Positions 16,744 to 25,385 of a stretch of DNA of 64,000 nucleotides are shown here, piece after piece. The stretch spans positions 204,788-268,787 of the forward strand of contig CAVOSE010000009.1 in assembly GCA_963698775.1 (NCBI GenBank). Direction: 5' to 3'. The notes beneath the pieces are model-generated. The model did not search any database and was not told the origin of the DNA. It saw only the letters and a list, made by a program, of their open reading frames with translations. A program made the position numbers and the translations under genes. How positions within the stretch are numbered: position 1 is the first letter of the stretch; each line of letters opens with the position of its first letter. This DNA comes from Thiohalocapsa sp963698775. Lineage in GTDB: Bacteria; Pseudomonadota; Gammaproteobacteria; Chromatiales; Chromatiaceae.

Positions 16744-19395
16744 TTGGAGCTCGATCGTCCGGATGTCTACGAAGGGCTGCGCGTGCCGCCCCACAACCTG
16801 CAGGCGGAGCAGTCGCTGTTGGGTGCGCTGATGCTCGAGAACAGCACCTGGGAGCTGGTGGCGGACAAGGTCAAGGAAGAGGATTTCTACCGCCAGGAGC
16901 ATCGTTTGGTGTTTCGCGCGGTCGGGCTGCTGGCGGACGCCGACTCCCCGTTCGATGTCATCACCGTGGCCGAGGCGCTGGAGAAGCGCAAGCTGCTGGA
17001 CGAGATCGGCGGCATGCCCTATCTGGCCGAGATCGACCGCAATACCGCCTCCGCCGCCAATGCCGTGCACTACGCACGCATCGTGCGATTCAACTCGGTG
17101 CTCAGGCAACTGGTCAAGGCCGGTACCGACATCACCGATCTCGCCTTCGATACCCAGGGTCGCAGCGAGGCGGAGATCCTCGACATCGCCGAGACCAAGG
17201 TGTTCAAGATCGCGGAGCAGATGAACCGCGGCAGCGGGTTCCGGCCCATCGAGGAATTGCTGAAGCTCGCCGTGGACAAGATCGACGAGCTGTTTCATCG
17301 CGACGAGCCCATCACCGGTCTGCCCACCGGCTTCATCGACTTCGATCGTAAGACGTCTGGCCTGCAGAACTCGGATCTGATTATCGTCGCCGGTCGGCCG
17401 TCCATGGGTAAGACCAGCTTGGCCATGAACATGGCCGAAAACGTCGCCATCAAGACCGGCAAGGGCGTGGCGATCTTCAGCATGGAGATGCCCGGCGACT
17501 CGCTGGCCATGCGCATGATGTCGTCGCTGGGGCAGATCGATCAGCACCGGGTGCGCAGCGGCAGACTCACCGACGAGGACTGGCCGCGCCTGACCTCGGC
17601 GGTGACCATGCTGTCCCAGGCGCCGATGTACATCGACGACACGCCGGCGCTGTCGCCGACCGAGCTGCGCGCCCGCGTGCGCCGCCTGCAGCGCGACATG
17701 AAGCGCGAGGAAAAGGAACTCGGCATGATCGTCATCGATTATCTGCAGCTGATGCAGTCATCCACCGAGGGCGAGAACCGCGCCACCGAGATCTCTGCCA
17801 TCTCGCGGTCGCTGAAGTCCCTGGCCAAGGAGCTCAGCGTGCCGGTGATCGCGCTGTCGCAGCTCAACCGCAGCCTGGAGCAGCGGCCCAACAAGCGCCC
17901 GGTGATGTCGGATTTACGGGAGTGTGTGACGGGTGACACGCTGGTGGTGCTCGCGGATGGTCGCCGGCTGCCGATCGCCGATCTGGTCGGGACCGCGCCG
18001 CGAGTGCGCGCGGTCGATACGGTGGGCAAGCTCGTCGAGGCGGAGTCGGATCGCGTTTGGCTCGTCGGGCGCCGGGCGATCTTTGCCGTGCGGCTCGCGA
18101 GCGGACGTTGCATTCGCGCGACAGCCGAGCATCGGCTGCTTGGCGCCGAGGGCTGGCAACGCGTGGGCAGTCTGGTACCCGGTGCGCGTCTCGCGCTGGC
18201 GCGGCACTTGCCGCAGCCCGAAGTGCAGGCCCCCTGGGCAGAGCATGAGCTAATCCTGCTGGCCCACTTGGTCGGTGACGGCAGTTACCTCAGCGGCCAG
18301 CCGCTGCGTTATACCACCGCATCGGAGGACAACAGCCGGGTGGTCACCGATTGCGCCAAGCAGTTTGGCGTCCAGGTCAACCGCCACGCCGGTCGCGGTG
18401 CCTGGCATCAGCTCGTGTTTAGTGGCAACGGCAATCGCTGGCATCCGGCCGGTATCAATCGCTGGTTGCGTGGGCTTGGCCTGTTCGGGCAGCGTTCCCA
18501 CGAGAAGCGATTGCCGCCCGAGCTGTTTCGGTGCAACAACGACCAACTTGCGCTGTTCTTGCGCCATCTCTGGGCCACCGACGGGACGATCTCGCCGCGC
18601 AAGCCGGGTCAGCGCGGCAGTCATGGCATCCATCTCAGTACCAACAGTCGCGGTTTGGCCGAAGATGTTGCGAGCTTGCTGCTCCGGTTCGGCATCATGG
18701 CGAGGATTCAATCGGTGGAGCAGTCCGGCTACCGAACCACGTTCATGGTGTGGGTCCGAGGTGCTGAGGCGCAACGGCTGTTCCTGGGGACGATCGGCGC
18801 CTTTGGCCCGCGTTTGCCCGCCGCGCGGGCGCTGGGCGTCCTGCTGCGCGACGTACACCCGAACACCAATGTGGATACCCTGCCCAGGGAGTCTTTCGGG
18901 CGCGTTCGCGCCGCCATGCGCGAGCAGGGCATCTCTACACGTCGCATGTCCGCGCTGCGCGGTACGTCCTACGGCGGGGCATCTCATTTCAGCTTTGCGC
19001 CATCGCGATCGATGCTGGCCGAATACGCGGAGCTCCTGGGCGACGAGCAACTTCACGATTTGGCGGTGAGTGACCTGTGTTGGGACAAGGTCGTCGCAGT
19101 GGAACCGGCCGGCGAGGCCGATGTTTACGACCTGACTGTTCCTGGTCCCGCCTGTTGGCTGGCGGACGGGATCATCAGCCATAACTCAGGCGCCATCGAA
19201 CAGGACGCGGACCTGATCGTGTTCATCTATCGCGACGAAGTCTACAACGAGGACAGCCCGGACAAGGGCGTTGCGGAGATCATCATTGGCAAACAACGCA
19301 ACGGCCCCATCGGTACCGTCAAGCTCGCGTTCCTGGGGCAGTACACCAAGTTCGAGAACTTGGCCGAAGATCTGTATGGCGATGCGGGGTATTAA
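16744..19395 (+). CDS. dnaB: Replicative DNA helicase DnaB, with in-frame intein
   Basis: DnaB is the hexameric 5'-3' helicase at the replication fork. The frame gives 883 residues, 421 of them an intein (residues 394-814), leaving a 462-residue helicase of normal length. The N-terminal domain (RVPPHNLQAEQSLLGALML) precedes the RecA-like domain with Walker A GRPSMGKT (217-224), Walker B MIVIDYLQLM and SQLNRSLEQRP. After the intein the sequence resumes SGAIEQDADLIVFIYRDEVY. The start is read as TTG at 16744: a GGAGG site ends eight bases before it and the family N-terminus begins there, while the upstream frame is unrelated. Confidence 0.95.
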   Translation: MELDRPDVYEGLRVPPHNLQAEQSLLGALMLENSTWELVADKVKEEDFYRQEHRLVFRAVGLLADADSPFDVITVAEALEKRKLLDEIGGMPYLAEIDRNTASAANAVHYARIVRFNSVLRQLVKAGTDITDLAFDTQGRSEAEILDIAETKVFKIAEQMNRGSGFRPIEELLKLAVDKIDELFHRDEPITGLPTGFIDFDRKTSGLQNSDLIIVAGRPSMGKTSLAMNMAENVAIKTGKGVAIFSMEMPGDSLAMRMMSSLGQIDQHRVRSGRLTDEDWPRLTSAVTMLSQAPMYIDDTPALSPTELRARVRRLQRDMKREEKELGMIVIDYLQLMQSSTEGENRATEISAISRSLKSLAKELSVPVIALSQLNRSLEQRPNKRPVMSDLRECVTGDTLVVLADGRRLPIADLVGTAPRVRAVDTVGKLVEAESDRVWLVGRRAIFAVRLASGRCIRATAEHRLLGAEGWQRVGSLVPGARLALARHLPQPEVQAPWAEHELILLAHLVGDGSYLSGQPLRYTTASEDNSRVVTDCAKQFGVQVNRHAGRGAWHQLVFSGNGNRWHPAGINRWLRGLGLFGQRSHEKRLPPELFRCNNDQLALFLRHLWATDGTISPRKPGQRGSHGIHLSTNSRGLAEDVASLLLRFGIMARIQSVEQSGYRTTFMVWVRGAEAQRLFLGTIGAFGPRLPAARALGVLLRDVHPNTNVDTLPRESFGRVRAAMREQGISTRRMSALRGTSYGGASHFSFAPSRSMLAEYAELLGDEQLHDLAVSDLCWDKVVAVEPAGEADVYDLTVPGPACWLADGIISHNSGAIEQDADLIVFIYRDEVYNEDSPDKGVAEIIIGKQRNGPIGTVKLAFLGQYTKFENLAEDLYGDAGY
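17923..19185 (+). other. DnaB intein with LAGLIDADG homing endonuclease
   Basis: The insertion lies between SDLRE and SGAIEQ of DnaB. It starts with Cys (CVTGDTLVVLADGRRLPIAD, splicing block A), has a block-B-like TAEHRL, and ends DGIISHN followed by Ser, the expected C-terminal His-Asn and +1 nucleophile. Two dodecapeptide-like motifs, LLAHLVGDG (505-513) and LFLRHLWATDG (604-614), mark a two-motif LAGLIDADG endonuclease, so it may still be able to home. All splice-junction residues look intact, so splicing is expected. The encoded mobile element would target intein-less dnaB alleles. Confidence 0.93.
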
Positions 19396-19445
19396 GCGTG
19401 GAGGCTGTGAAAGTATTCAGCGCCATGTCGATTTGGCGTCATTCT

Positions 19446-19530
19446 GTAGGCTGGGTTGAGCTTGCGAAACCCAGCTTTCAAGGGTTTACGGTGCTGCCGA
19501 CGCTGGGTTTCGTTCCTCAACCCAGCCTAC
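19446..19530. repeat. Nested inverted repeat between dnaB and radA
   Basis: The outer arms GTAGGCTGGGTTGAG (19446-19460) and CTCAACCCAGCCTAC (19516-19530) are perfect complements. Inside them, CGAAACCCAGC and GCTGGGTTTCG (19465-19475, 19502-19512) pair again. This is the form of an extragenic palindrome/BIME unit whose GTAGGCTGGGTTGAG core is common in proteobacterial intergenic regions. Confidence 0.8.
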
Positions 19531-19599
19531 GGGGATTTCTTGCACAATCGCCCGACGTGGGATGCGGTTTGACCGGCTCGCCAGCCGTGCGGTGACCGC

Positions 19600-20989
19600 A
19601 TGAGCCAGCGTCCAAAGAAGCCCAAGACGTCGTTCGTCTGCAACGCCTGTGGCGCGCAGTTGCCGAAATGGAGCGGGCAATGCCCGGACTGCGGCGCCTG
19701 GAATGCGGTGCAGGAGGTCGCGCTGCCGACCGCTGCGCCAACGCCCCCGAGGGCGTGGTGGCTATGCGGGTGGCCTCGGGGGCGCCGCCGTGCAACTGCT
19801 GGCGGATGTGTTACCGGAGCAGGAATCGCGACGTCCTTCCGGTATCGTCGAGCTCGACCGGGTGCTCGGCGGCGGCCTGGTCCGGGGCTCGGTGGTCCTG
19901 ATCGGCGGCGATCCGGGCATCGGCAAGTCGACGCTGTTGCTGCAAGCCTGCGCCGCGCTCGGCGCGCGCGAGCCGGTGCTGTATGTGACGGGCGAGGAGT
20001 CGCCCCAGCAGGTCAGCCTGCGCGCGCACCGATTGGGGCTGCCGGTCGGGGAGGGGACAGCCCAGATCCGGTTGCTGGCGGAGACCTGTGTCGAGCAGGT
20101 GCTGGCCAGTGCCGCGGCGGAACGGCCGCGGGTGTTGGTCATCGATTCCATCCAGACCCTGTTCACGGAGGGCCTGCATTCGGCGCCGGGCTCCGTGTCG
20201 CAGGTGCGCGAGAGCGCGGCGCAACTGGTGCGCTTCGCCAAGCTCACCGGCACCACGGTGTTCCTGGTGGGCCATGTGACCAAGGAGGGGGCCTTGGCCG
20301 GGCCAAGGGTGCTCGAGCACATGGTCGACACGGTGCTGTATTTCGAGGGCGATCCCGGCAGCCCGCACCGGCTGGTGCGGGCAGTCAAGAACCGCTTCGG
20401 TGCCGTCAATGAACTCGGCGTCTTTGCGATGACCGACAAGGGCCTGCGCGAGGTGCGCAATCCGTCCGCGATTTTCCTGTCGCGCCACGATCAGCCGGTG
20501 CCGGGCTCGGTGGTGCTGGTCACCCGCGAGGGCACGCGGCCGATGCTGGTGGAGGTGCAGGCGCTGGTGGACCAGAGCCCGCTGGCCAACCCCCGGCGCG
20601 TGGCGGTCGGGCTGGAACAGAACCGCCTGGCGATGCTGCTAGCGGTGCTGCATCGCCATGGCGGCGTGTCGATGTTCGATCAGGATGTCTTCGTCAATGT
20701 CGTCGGCGGCGTGCGCGTCAGCGAGACCGCGGCCGATCTGGCGCTATTGTTGGCGGTGCTGTCGAGCTTTCGCGACGGCCCGCTGCCGCTGGACCTGGCC
20801 GTGTTCGGCGAGGTCGGCCTGTCCGGCGAGATCCGCCCGGTGCCAAACGGCCCGGATCGTCTGCGCGAGGCCGCCAAGCACGGCCTGCGCCAGGCCATCG
20901 TGCCCAAGGCGAATGTACCCAAGGGCGGCGTCGACGGGCTCGCGATCCGGCCGGTGCTGTCGCTACGCGAGGCGATGGATTCGCTTTGA
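19600..20989 (+). CDS. radA: DNA repair protein RadA (reading frame broken by a +1 shift)
   Basis: RadA/Sms processes recombination intermediates as a branch-migration helicase. The first frame starts MSQRPKKPKTSFVCNACG and holds the four-Cys zinc finger (CNACG, then CPDCG). Near 19741-19760 similarity switches to the next frame (GRGGYAGGLGGAAVQLLADV), which carries Walker A GDPGIGKST, the RadA motif KNRFG and the Lon-like C-terminal domain to the stop at 20987-20989. Removing one base, for example from the C run 19744-19748, restores one frame of about 462 residues, normal for RadA. An assembly error or a recent mutation would explain it; both halves look conserved. Confidence 0.88.
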
Positions 20990-21009
20990 GGCATCATTTG
21001 GCGCGTATT

Positions 21010-22293
21010 TCACGGGTTGCCGGCGACCAGTCCACCGAGGCATTTGACCGTCTTCACGGTCTTCTCGTCGGTCTGAATGATCTCCAGCGGGTGGCCATCG
21101 AGCATCAGGCTGGTGCCAGGTTGCGGGATGGTCTCCAGATACTCCAGGATTAGGCCGTTGAGGGTCTTGGGGCCGCGGGTGGTTAGGGTCCAGCGCATGG
21201 CGCGATTGAGTTCGCGGACGCTGATGGTGCAGTCGATCATCAGGCTGCCGTCCTCGGCGCGATGGATGTCCGGGTAGGAGTCGGCCGGGTCGGTGGTGAA
21301 TTCGCCGACGATCTCTTCGAGCAGATCGGCGAGCGTGATCAGGCCTTGGAAGTCGCCGTATTCGTCGACCACCATGGCCACGCGGCGCTTGATGCGCTGG
21401 AAGTTGATCAGCTGTTGGTAGAGCCGAGTGCCTTCCGGGACGAAATAGGGCGGACGGGTGATACTGCGCAGATGCGCCCTAATCTGGCCGGGGGGCTGCC
21501 CCACATCCTGGTCCGGCAGTCCAAGGACGTTGCGCGTGTGGAAGATGCCGACCAGATTGTCGAGACCGCCGTCGAATAGCGGCAGGCGTGTGTAACTGGT
21601 GCGCTTGATGGCGGCGAGGATCTCTTCCTCGGGGTCCTGAAGATCGATGCCTTCCACCTCGTTGCGCGGGATCATTATGTCCTCGACCGTGGCGTTTTCC
21701 AGGTCGAGGATGGCCAGCAGCATGTCGCGGCTGCGCTCGGGGATCATGGCGCCGGCCTCGTTGACGACGGTGCGCAGTTCCTCCTGGCTCAGTGCGTGCC
21801 CTGGCTGTGCCTCCGGGCGCACCCCAAGCAGTCGTAACAGGTTGTTGGTGATGAGGTTGACCGCCCACACCACCGGTTGCAGCACTTTCAGCAGCGGCGT
21901 GTAGATGTAGGCGGCCGGGTAGGCGATGAGCTCCGGGTGCAGCGCCGCCAAGGTCTTGGGCGTGACCTCCGAGAAGATCAGGATCACCAGCGTCAACAGT
22001 CCGGCGGCGATGGCGATGGCGCCTTCGCCGCCGAGCTTGAGCGCGATGACGGTGGCCAGGGAGGAGGCGAGGATATTGACGAAGTTGTTGCCGAGCAGGA
22101 TCAGCCCGATCAGCTTGTCCGGTCGGTCGAGCAGCCGGCGCGCGAGGATGGCGCCCCGATGGCCCTGGTCGGCCTTGTGCCGCAGGCGGTAGCGGTTCAG
22201 CGTCATCAGCGCCGTCTCGGAGCCGGAGAAGAAGCCGGACAGCACGAGCAGCGCGACCAGCGCGAGTAATTCCGAAAGGGGTATTTGATCCAC
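21010..22293 (-). CDS. CNNM/CorB-type transporter with CBS domains (HlyC/CorC family)
   Basis: A 427-residue membrane protein. The N-terminal DUF21/CNNM domain (about 1-180) has several membrane segments and the motifs LSGFFSGSETALMTLNRYRL and GNNFVNILASSLAT. A CBS pair follows (about 200-320; VEDIMIPRNEVEGID, YTRLPLFDGGLDNLVGIFH) and then a CorC_HlyC domain. This architecture matches YfjD/CorB, associated with magnesium/cobalt efflux. The start is placed at GTG 22291-22293 because the conserved protein begins there (DQIPLSELLALV). An upstream ATG at 22338 would overlap amrA. It converges with radA, 20 bases apart. Confidence 0.88.
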   Translation of the reverse strand: MDQIPLSELLALVALLVLSGFFSGSETALMTLNRYRLRHKADQGHRGAILARRLLDRPDKLIGLILLGNNFVNILASSLATVIALKLGGEGAIAIAAGLLTLVILIFSEVTPKTLAALHPELIAYPAAYIYTPLLKVLQPVVWAVNLITNNLLRLLGVRPEAQPGHALSQEELRTVVNEAGAMIPERSRDMLLAILDLENATVEDIMIPRNEVEGIDLQDPEEEILAAIKRTSYTRLPLFDGGLDNLVGIFHTRNVLGLPDQDVGQPPGQIRAHLRSITRPPYFVPEGTRLYQQLINFQRIKRRVAMVVDEYGDFQGLITLADLLEEIVGEFTTDPADSYPDIHRAEDGSLMIDCTISVRELNRAMRWTLTTRGPKTLNGLILEYLETIPQPGTSLMLDGHPLEIIQTDEKTVKTVKCLGGLVAGNP

Positions 22294-22300
22294 GGTGGGC

Positions 22301-22915
22301 CTAGCTCGTGACGGGTTCGCCGAAGGATTCGGTGCCATAGCGCCAGGCGCGCATGTCATCGCTCCAATGATCGGGGCTCAACCCCGCCTTGTGTTTGAGG
22401 TGGCGCAGGAAGTCGCGCGGCTGCGGCAACTGCTCCCAGACCGACGGCAGAAAGGTGCCGCGTCGTTCGCCGTGGGCGCCGGTCTCGGCCAGGATGACGC
22501 CATCGATACCCGGCCTGAGTGCCGCAATTAGTTCGTCTTCGGAGTTGAAGGCGATTGGCCGTGACGGAGTCAACACCGAGAGCTCGATATGCAGGGCGTC
22601 GATTTCCGCGGGGCGCACCGGCGGGAAGCGCGGATCGCGAAAGGCGGCGGCAAAGGCGTTGTCAGCCACGTCCATTGCCAGCGCCTGGATCGGTTCCAGA
22701 TGACCGATGCAGCCGCGCAATTGGCCGCCGAGATGCAGCGTGACGAACGCGGCACCGTCGGCCTGAAAGGCCTCGGATTGCTCTGCCAGGTCGACGGGCA
22801 GGGCGGTTCCGGTGTCGAGACCATGACGGATCGACGCGCGGGCGAGCCGCAGCAGCTGGTGGCGTTCTTGCTCCGTTAAGAGCGGTGGGACGTCCGTGGC
22901 GGTTGAGTCTGGCAT
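22301..22915 (-). CDS. amrA: AmmeMemoRadiSam system protein A (AMMECR1 domain)
   Basis: A 204-residue AMMECR1-domain protein with FVTLHLGGQLRGCIGHLEPI, the diagnostic LRGCIG motif (about residues 60-70), FRDPRFPPV and IELSVLTPSRPI. The biochemical role of the family is unknown. The start taken is ATG 22913-22915 (MPDSTATDVPPLL), ten bases after the amrB stop. ATG 22937 would overlap amrB slightly. The gene follows amrB on the same strand, the usual order of this three-protein system. Confidence 0.92.
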   Translation of the reverse strand: MPDSTATDVPPLLTEQERHQLLRLARASIRHGLDTGTALPVDLAEQSEAFQADGAAFVTLHLGGQLRGCIGHLEPIQALAMDVADNAFAAAFRDPRFPPVRPAEIDALHIELSVLTPSRPIAFNSEDELIAALRPGIDGVILAETGAHGERRGTFLPSVWEQLPQPRDFLRHLKHKAGLSPDHWSDDMRAWRYGTESFGEPVTS

Positions 22916-22925
22916 CGGCAGATTG

Positions 22926-23732
22926 TCAAGCGAAGGCATAGGCGCCGTAGCCGACCACGCGGTCGTGAGGACCGGCGGTGTCGCCGGAGTTGCGCAGGTC
23001 GAGCAGGCTGGCGTCCAGCCGGTGCAGGCGCGCCTCCGTCAGTAACCCCGCGATGGGATGGCGGCCGCAGGCCTGGTGCGTACTGATGGCGTCGGGACGG
23101 AGCGCGCAGATGGCCTCGGAGGTGCGCCGGTCGATGGCTTGCGCGGAGGCATAGTCCAGATAGTGGCTCAGATCGGAACTGATGACGATCAGCGTCTCGG
23201 CGCCGCCCCACAGGCGTTCCAGCACCTCCGCCACGTCGTCGTCGGCGGCCGAACCGACCAACAACGGCACGATGCTGAACTGTTCGAGCAGGATCTGCAG
23301 GAAGGGCAGTTGCACCTCCAGGCAGTGTTCACCATCAAAGGCTGCGTCCAGCCGATGCACCTGAGGCAGATCGTCGATGGCATCAATGGCGGCGCGGTCG
23401 ACCAGGATCTCACCGAGCGGCGTCGAGAATCGCTCCGCGTCACAGTAGGCCAACCCTTGAAATCCCAGCCGATGCGCGGGTCCGAGCAACACCACGCGGC
23501 TGATGCCTGCTGCCGCGTCGGCAATGCGCGCATAGGCACTGGCAGCAATTGGGCCGGAGTAGACGTACCCCGCATGCGGCGCGATCAGCGCCTTGGGTGC
23601 CTTTCGTGACGGCTGGTTTGGCGGTGCGGCAGTCGTCGCGGCATCGAGATAGCCGCGAACCTCAGATGCCAGTTGTTCGGCGTCGTCTGGGTAAAACAGC
23701 CCGGCGACCGCGGGGCGGCGGAGCGCTGACAT
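22926..23732 (-). CDS. amrB: AmmeMemoRadiSam system protein B (MEMO1 family)
   Basis: A 268-residue MEMO-like protein with the family features RRPAVAGLFYPDD at the start, IAPHAGYVYSGPIAASAYA (metal-binding His near residue 55), GEHCLEVQLPFLQ and VISSDLSHYLDY. The fold is related to class III extradiol dioxygenases; human MEMO1 binds iron or copper at the equivalent site. The start is ATG 23730-23732 because a GAGG site lies seven bases before it; that site sits too close to the ATG at 23736-23738. It heads the amrB-amrA operon and is divergent from amrS. Confidence 0.93.
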   Translation of the reverse strand: MSALRRPAVAGLFYPDDAEQLASEVRGYLDAATTAAPPNQPSRKAPKALIAPHAGYVYSGPIAASAYARIADAAAGISRVVLLGPAHRLGFQGLAYCDAERFSTPLGEILVDRAAIDAIDDLPQVHRLDAAFDGEHCLEVQLPFLQILLEQFSIVPLLVGSAADDDVAEVLERLWGGAETLIVISSDLSHYLDYASAQAIDRRTSEAICALRPDAISTHQACGRHPIAGLLTEARLHRLDASLLDLRNSGDTAGPHDRVVGYGAYAFA

Positions 23733-23832
23733 GGTCATACCTCGTTGCGAATAATGGTCGATGGCCGATACTAAGATTATAACCCGCTAGCCGATTCAAA
23801 GCCGGGTCATCGCCGCCCGGAGGAGATTTACC

Positions 23833-24942
23833 ATGATCGCGTCAACTATTGCTCCAACCGAATTCTGGCCAACCGAATTTTGGCATCGCCTCGATGACGG
23901 GCGCGTGCAATGCGACGTCTGCCCGCGCCAATGCGCCTTGCGCGAAGGGCAGCGGGGCCTTTGCTTCGTGCGCGGGTGCGAGGGCGGTGCGGTCGTGCTC
24001 TACACCTATGGCCGCTCCAGTGGCTTCTGCATCGACCCGATCGAGAAAAAGCCGTTGAACCATTTCTTGCCCGGTTCGCCGGTGTTGTCGTTCGGCACCG
24101 CGGGCTGCAATCTGACCTGCCGCTTTTGCCAGAACTGGGACATGAGTAAGTCCCGCGAGATGGACACGCTGGCGGCGCAGGCATCGCCGCAGGGCATTGC
24201 CGCCGCCGCGGCTCGGCATGGCTGTCGTAGCGTCGCCTACACCTACAATGACCCGGTGATCTTTCTCGAGTACGCCTGCGACACCGCCGAGGCGTGCCGG
24301 GCGCTCGGCGTGCGCAACGTCGCGGTCACCGCCGGTTACGTCTCACCGGGGGCGCGCGAGCGATTCTTTCAGCACATGGACGCGGCGAACGTGGACCTGA
24401 AGGCGTTCACGGAAGACTTCTACAAGCGCCAGTGCAGTGCCGGCCTGGCGCCGGTGTTGGAGACACTGGACTATCTGCATGCGGAGACCTCGGTCTGGCT
24501 GGAGCTAACGACGCTGCTGATCCCAGACCATAACGACGACGCTGCCGAGATCGCGCGCATGGCCGGGTGGGTGGTTGAACATTTGGGCCCTGACGTGCCG
24601 ATGCATTTCACCGCCTTTCATCCGGACTACAAGATGGGCGCAGTGCCGCCAACGCCGGTCGCGACGCTGACCCGCGCCCGACGGATCGCCATGGAGCAGG
24701 GCGTGCGCTATGTCTACACTGGCAACGTGCACGACAGCGCCGGCGGCAGTACCTTCTGCCACGCCTGTGGCCATCTGCTGATCGAGCGGGACTGGTATCG
24801 ACTCGGCCGCTGGGGGCTGACCGCCGACGGCTGTTGCGAGGTCTGCGGCGAGCGTTGCGCCGGGATGTTCGAGGCGCGCCCCGGCACCTGGGGCGCAAGA
24901 CGCCAACCGCTACCAGCCTCGGAGATGGCAACCGGCGCGTGA
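23833..24942 (+). CDS. amrS: AmmeMemoRadiSam system radical SAM enzyme
   Basis: A 369-residue radical SAM enzyme. An N-terminal Cys cluster (27, 30, 34, 44: QCDVCPRQCALREGQRGLC) resembles PFL-activase-like metal sites. The radical SAM motif CNLTCRFC is at 92-99 within SFGTAGCNLTCRFCQNW. DVPMHFTAFHPDYKM and a C-terminal Cys-rich segment (CHACG, then CCEVCGERC) follow. CGGAGGAGA seven bases upstream supports ATG 23833. This enzyme co-occurs with the MEMO and AMMECR1 proteins. Its substrate is unknown. Confidence 0.93.
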   Translation: MIASTIAPTEFWPTEFWHRLDDGRVQCDVCPRQCALREGQRGLCFVRGCEGGAVVLYTYGRSSGFCIDPIEKKPLNHFLPGSPVLSFGTAGCNLTCRFCQNWDMSKSREMDTLAAQASPQGIAAAAARHGCRSVAYTYNDPVIFLEYACDTAEACRALGVRNVAVTAGYVSPGARERFFQHMDAANVDLKAFTEDFYKRQCSAGLAPVLETLDYLHAETSVWLELTTLLIPDHNDDAAEIARMAGWVVEHLGPDVPMHFTAFHPDYKMGAVPPTPVATLTRARRIAMEQGVRYVYTGNVHDSAGGSTFCHACGHLLIERDWYRLGRWGLTADGCCEVCGERCAGMFEARPGTWGARRQPLPASEMATGA

Positions 24943-25008
24943 GCGCCAGGTTCGAGCCCTGAGACTGGGCAAGTTATTTCGCCAATCACCAAACAAAGTA
25001 GTGAACCG

Positions 25009-25100
25009 ACGAAGAACACGAAGAACACGAAGAACACGAAGGCGGAGAAGACTTCGAAACGAAGCCATTTTCTTCTTCGTGCGCTTCGCGTCCTTCGTGG
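25009..25100. repeat. Tandem ACGAAGAAC repeats with inverted partner
   Basis: Three perfect copies of ACGAAGAAC plus a partial one (25009-25042) are followed at 25071-25100 by TCTTCTTCGTGCGCTTCGCG and TCCTTCGTGG. That segment is largely complementary, so the whole can fold back. This AAGAACACGAAG type of element is scattered between genes in many bacteria. The rest of the 24943-25385 gap shows nothing recognisable beyond an A/T-richer stretch before rdgC. Confidence 0.75.
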
Positions 25101-25385
25101 TGAAAAACACCTTTCGCAGGTTTTTGCGAATACTTGCACAGTCTCCCTGGTAGGGGCGGATCACGAGGCGATATGACCGCTACCGAAAGGCGCTGACTGT
25201 GTAAGCCGGCGCTCCCGGCCTAGCTCCCCTGCAGCCAACGCCGAAGTGCTGATCCGCAATCATCCAATTCTTCACCCTTCACGCTTACACCCTTCAACCT
25301 TCAGACTTCAAACTTTCCCCACATCCATTTGCCCCGCCTTCCGCGGATGCGGATAATGCGCGGCTTTTCGTCACGAGGGCAGTCC

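Noticed and set aside
19600..20412. Separate 270-residue protein from the first radA frame
   Set aside because: After residue 50 the frame turns into Arg/Gly-rich nonsense while the neighbouring frame carries RadA; it is one broken gene, not a new protein.
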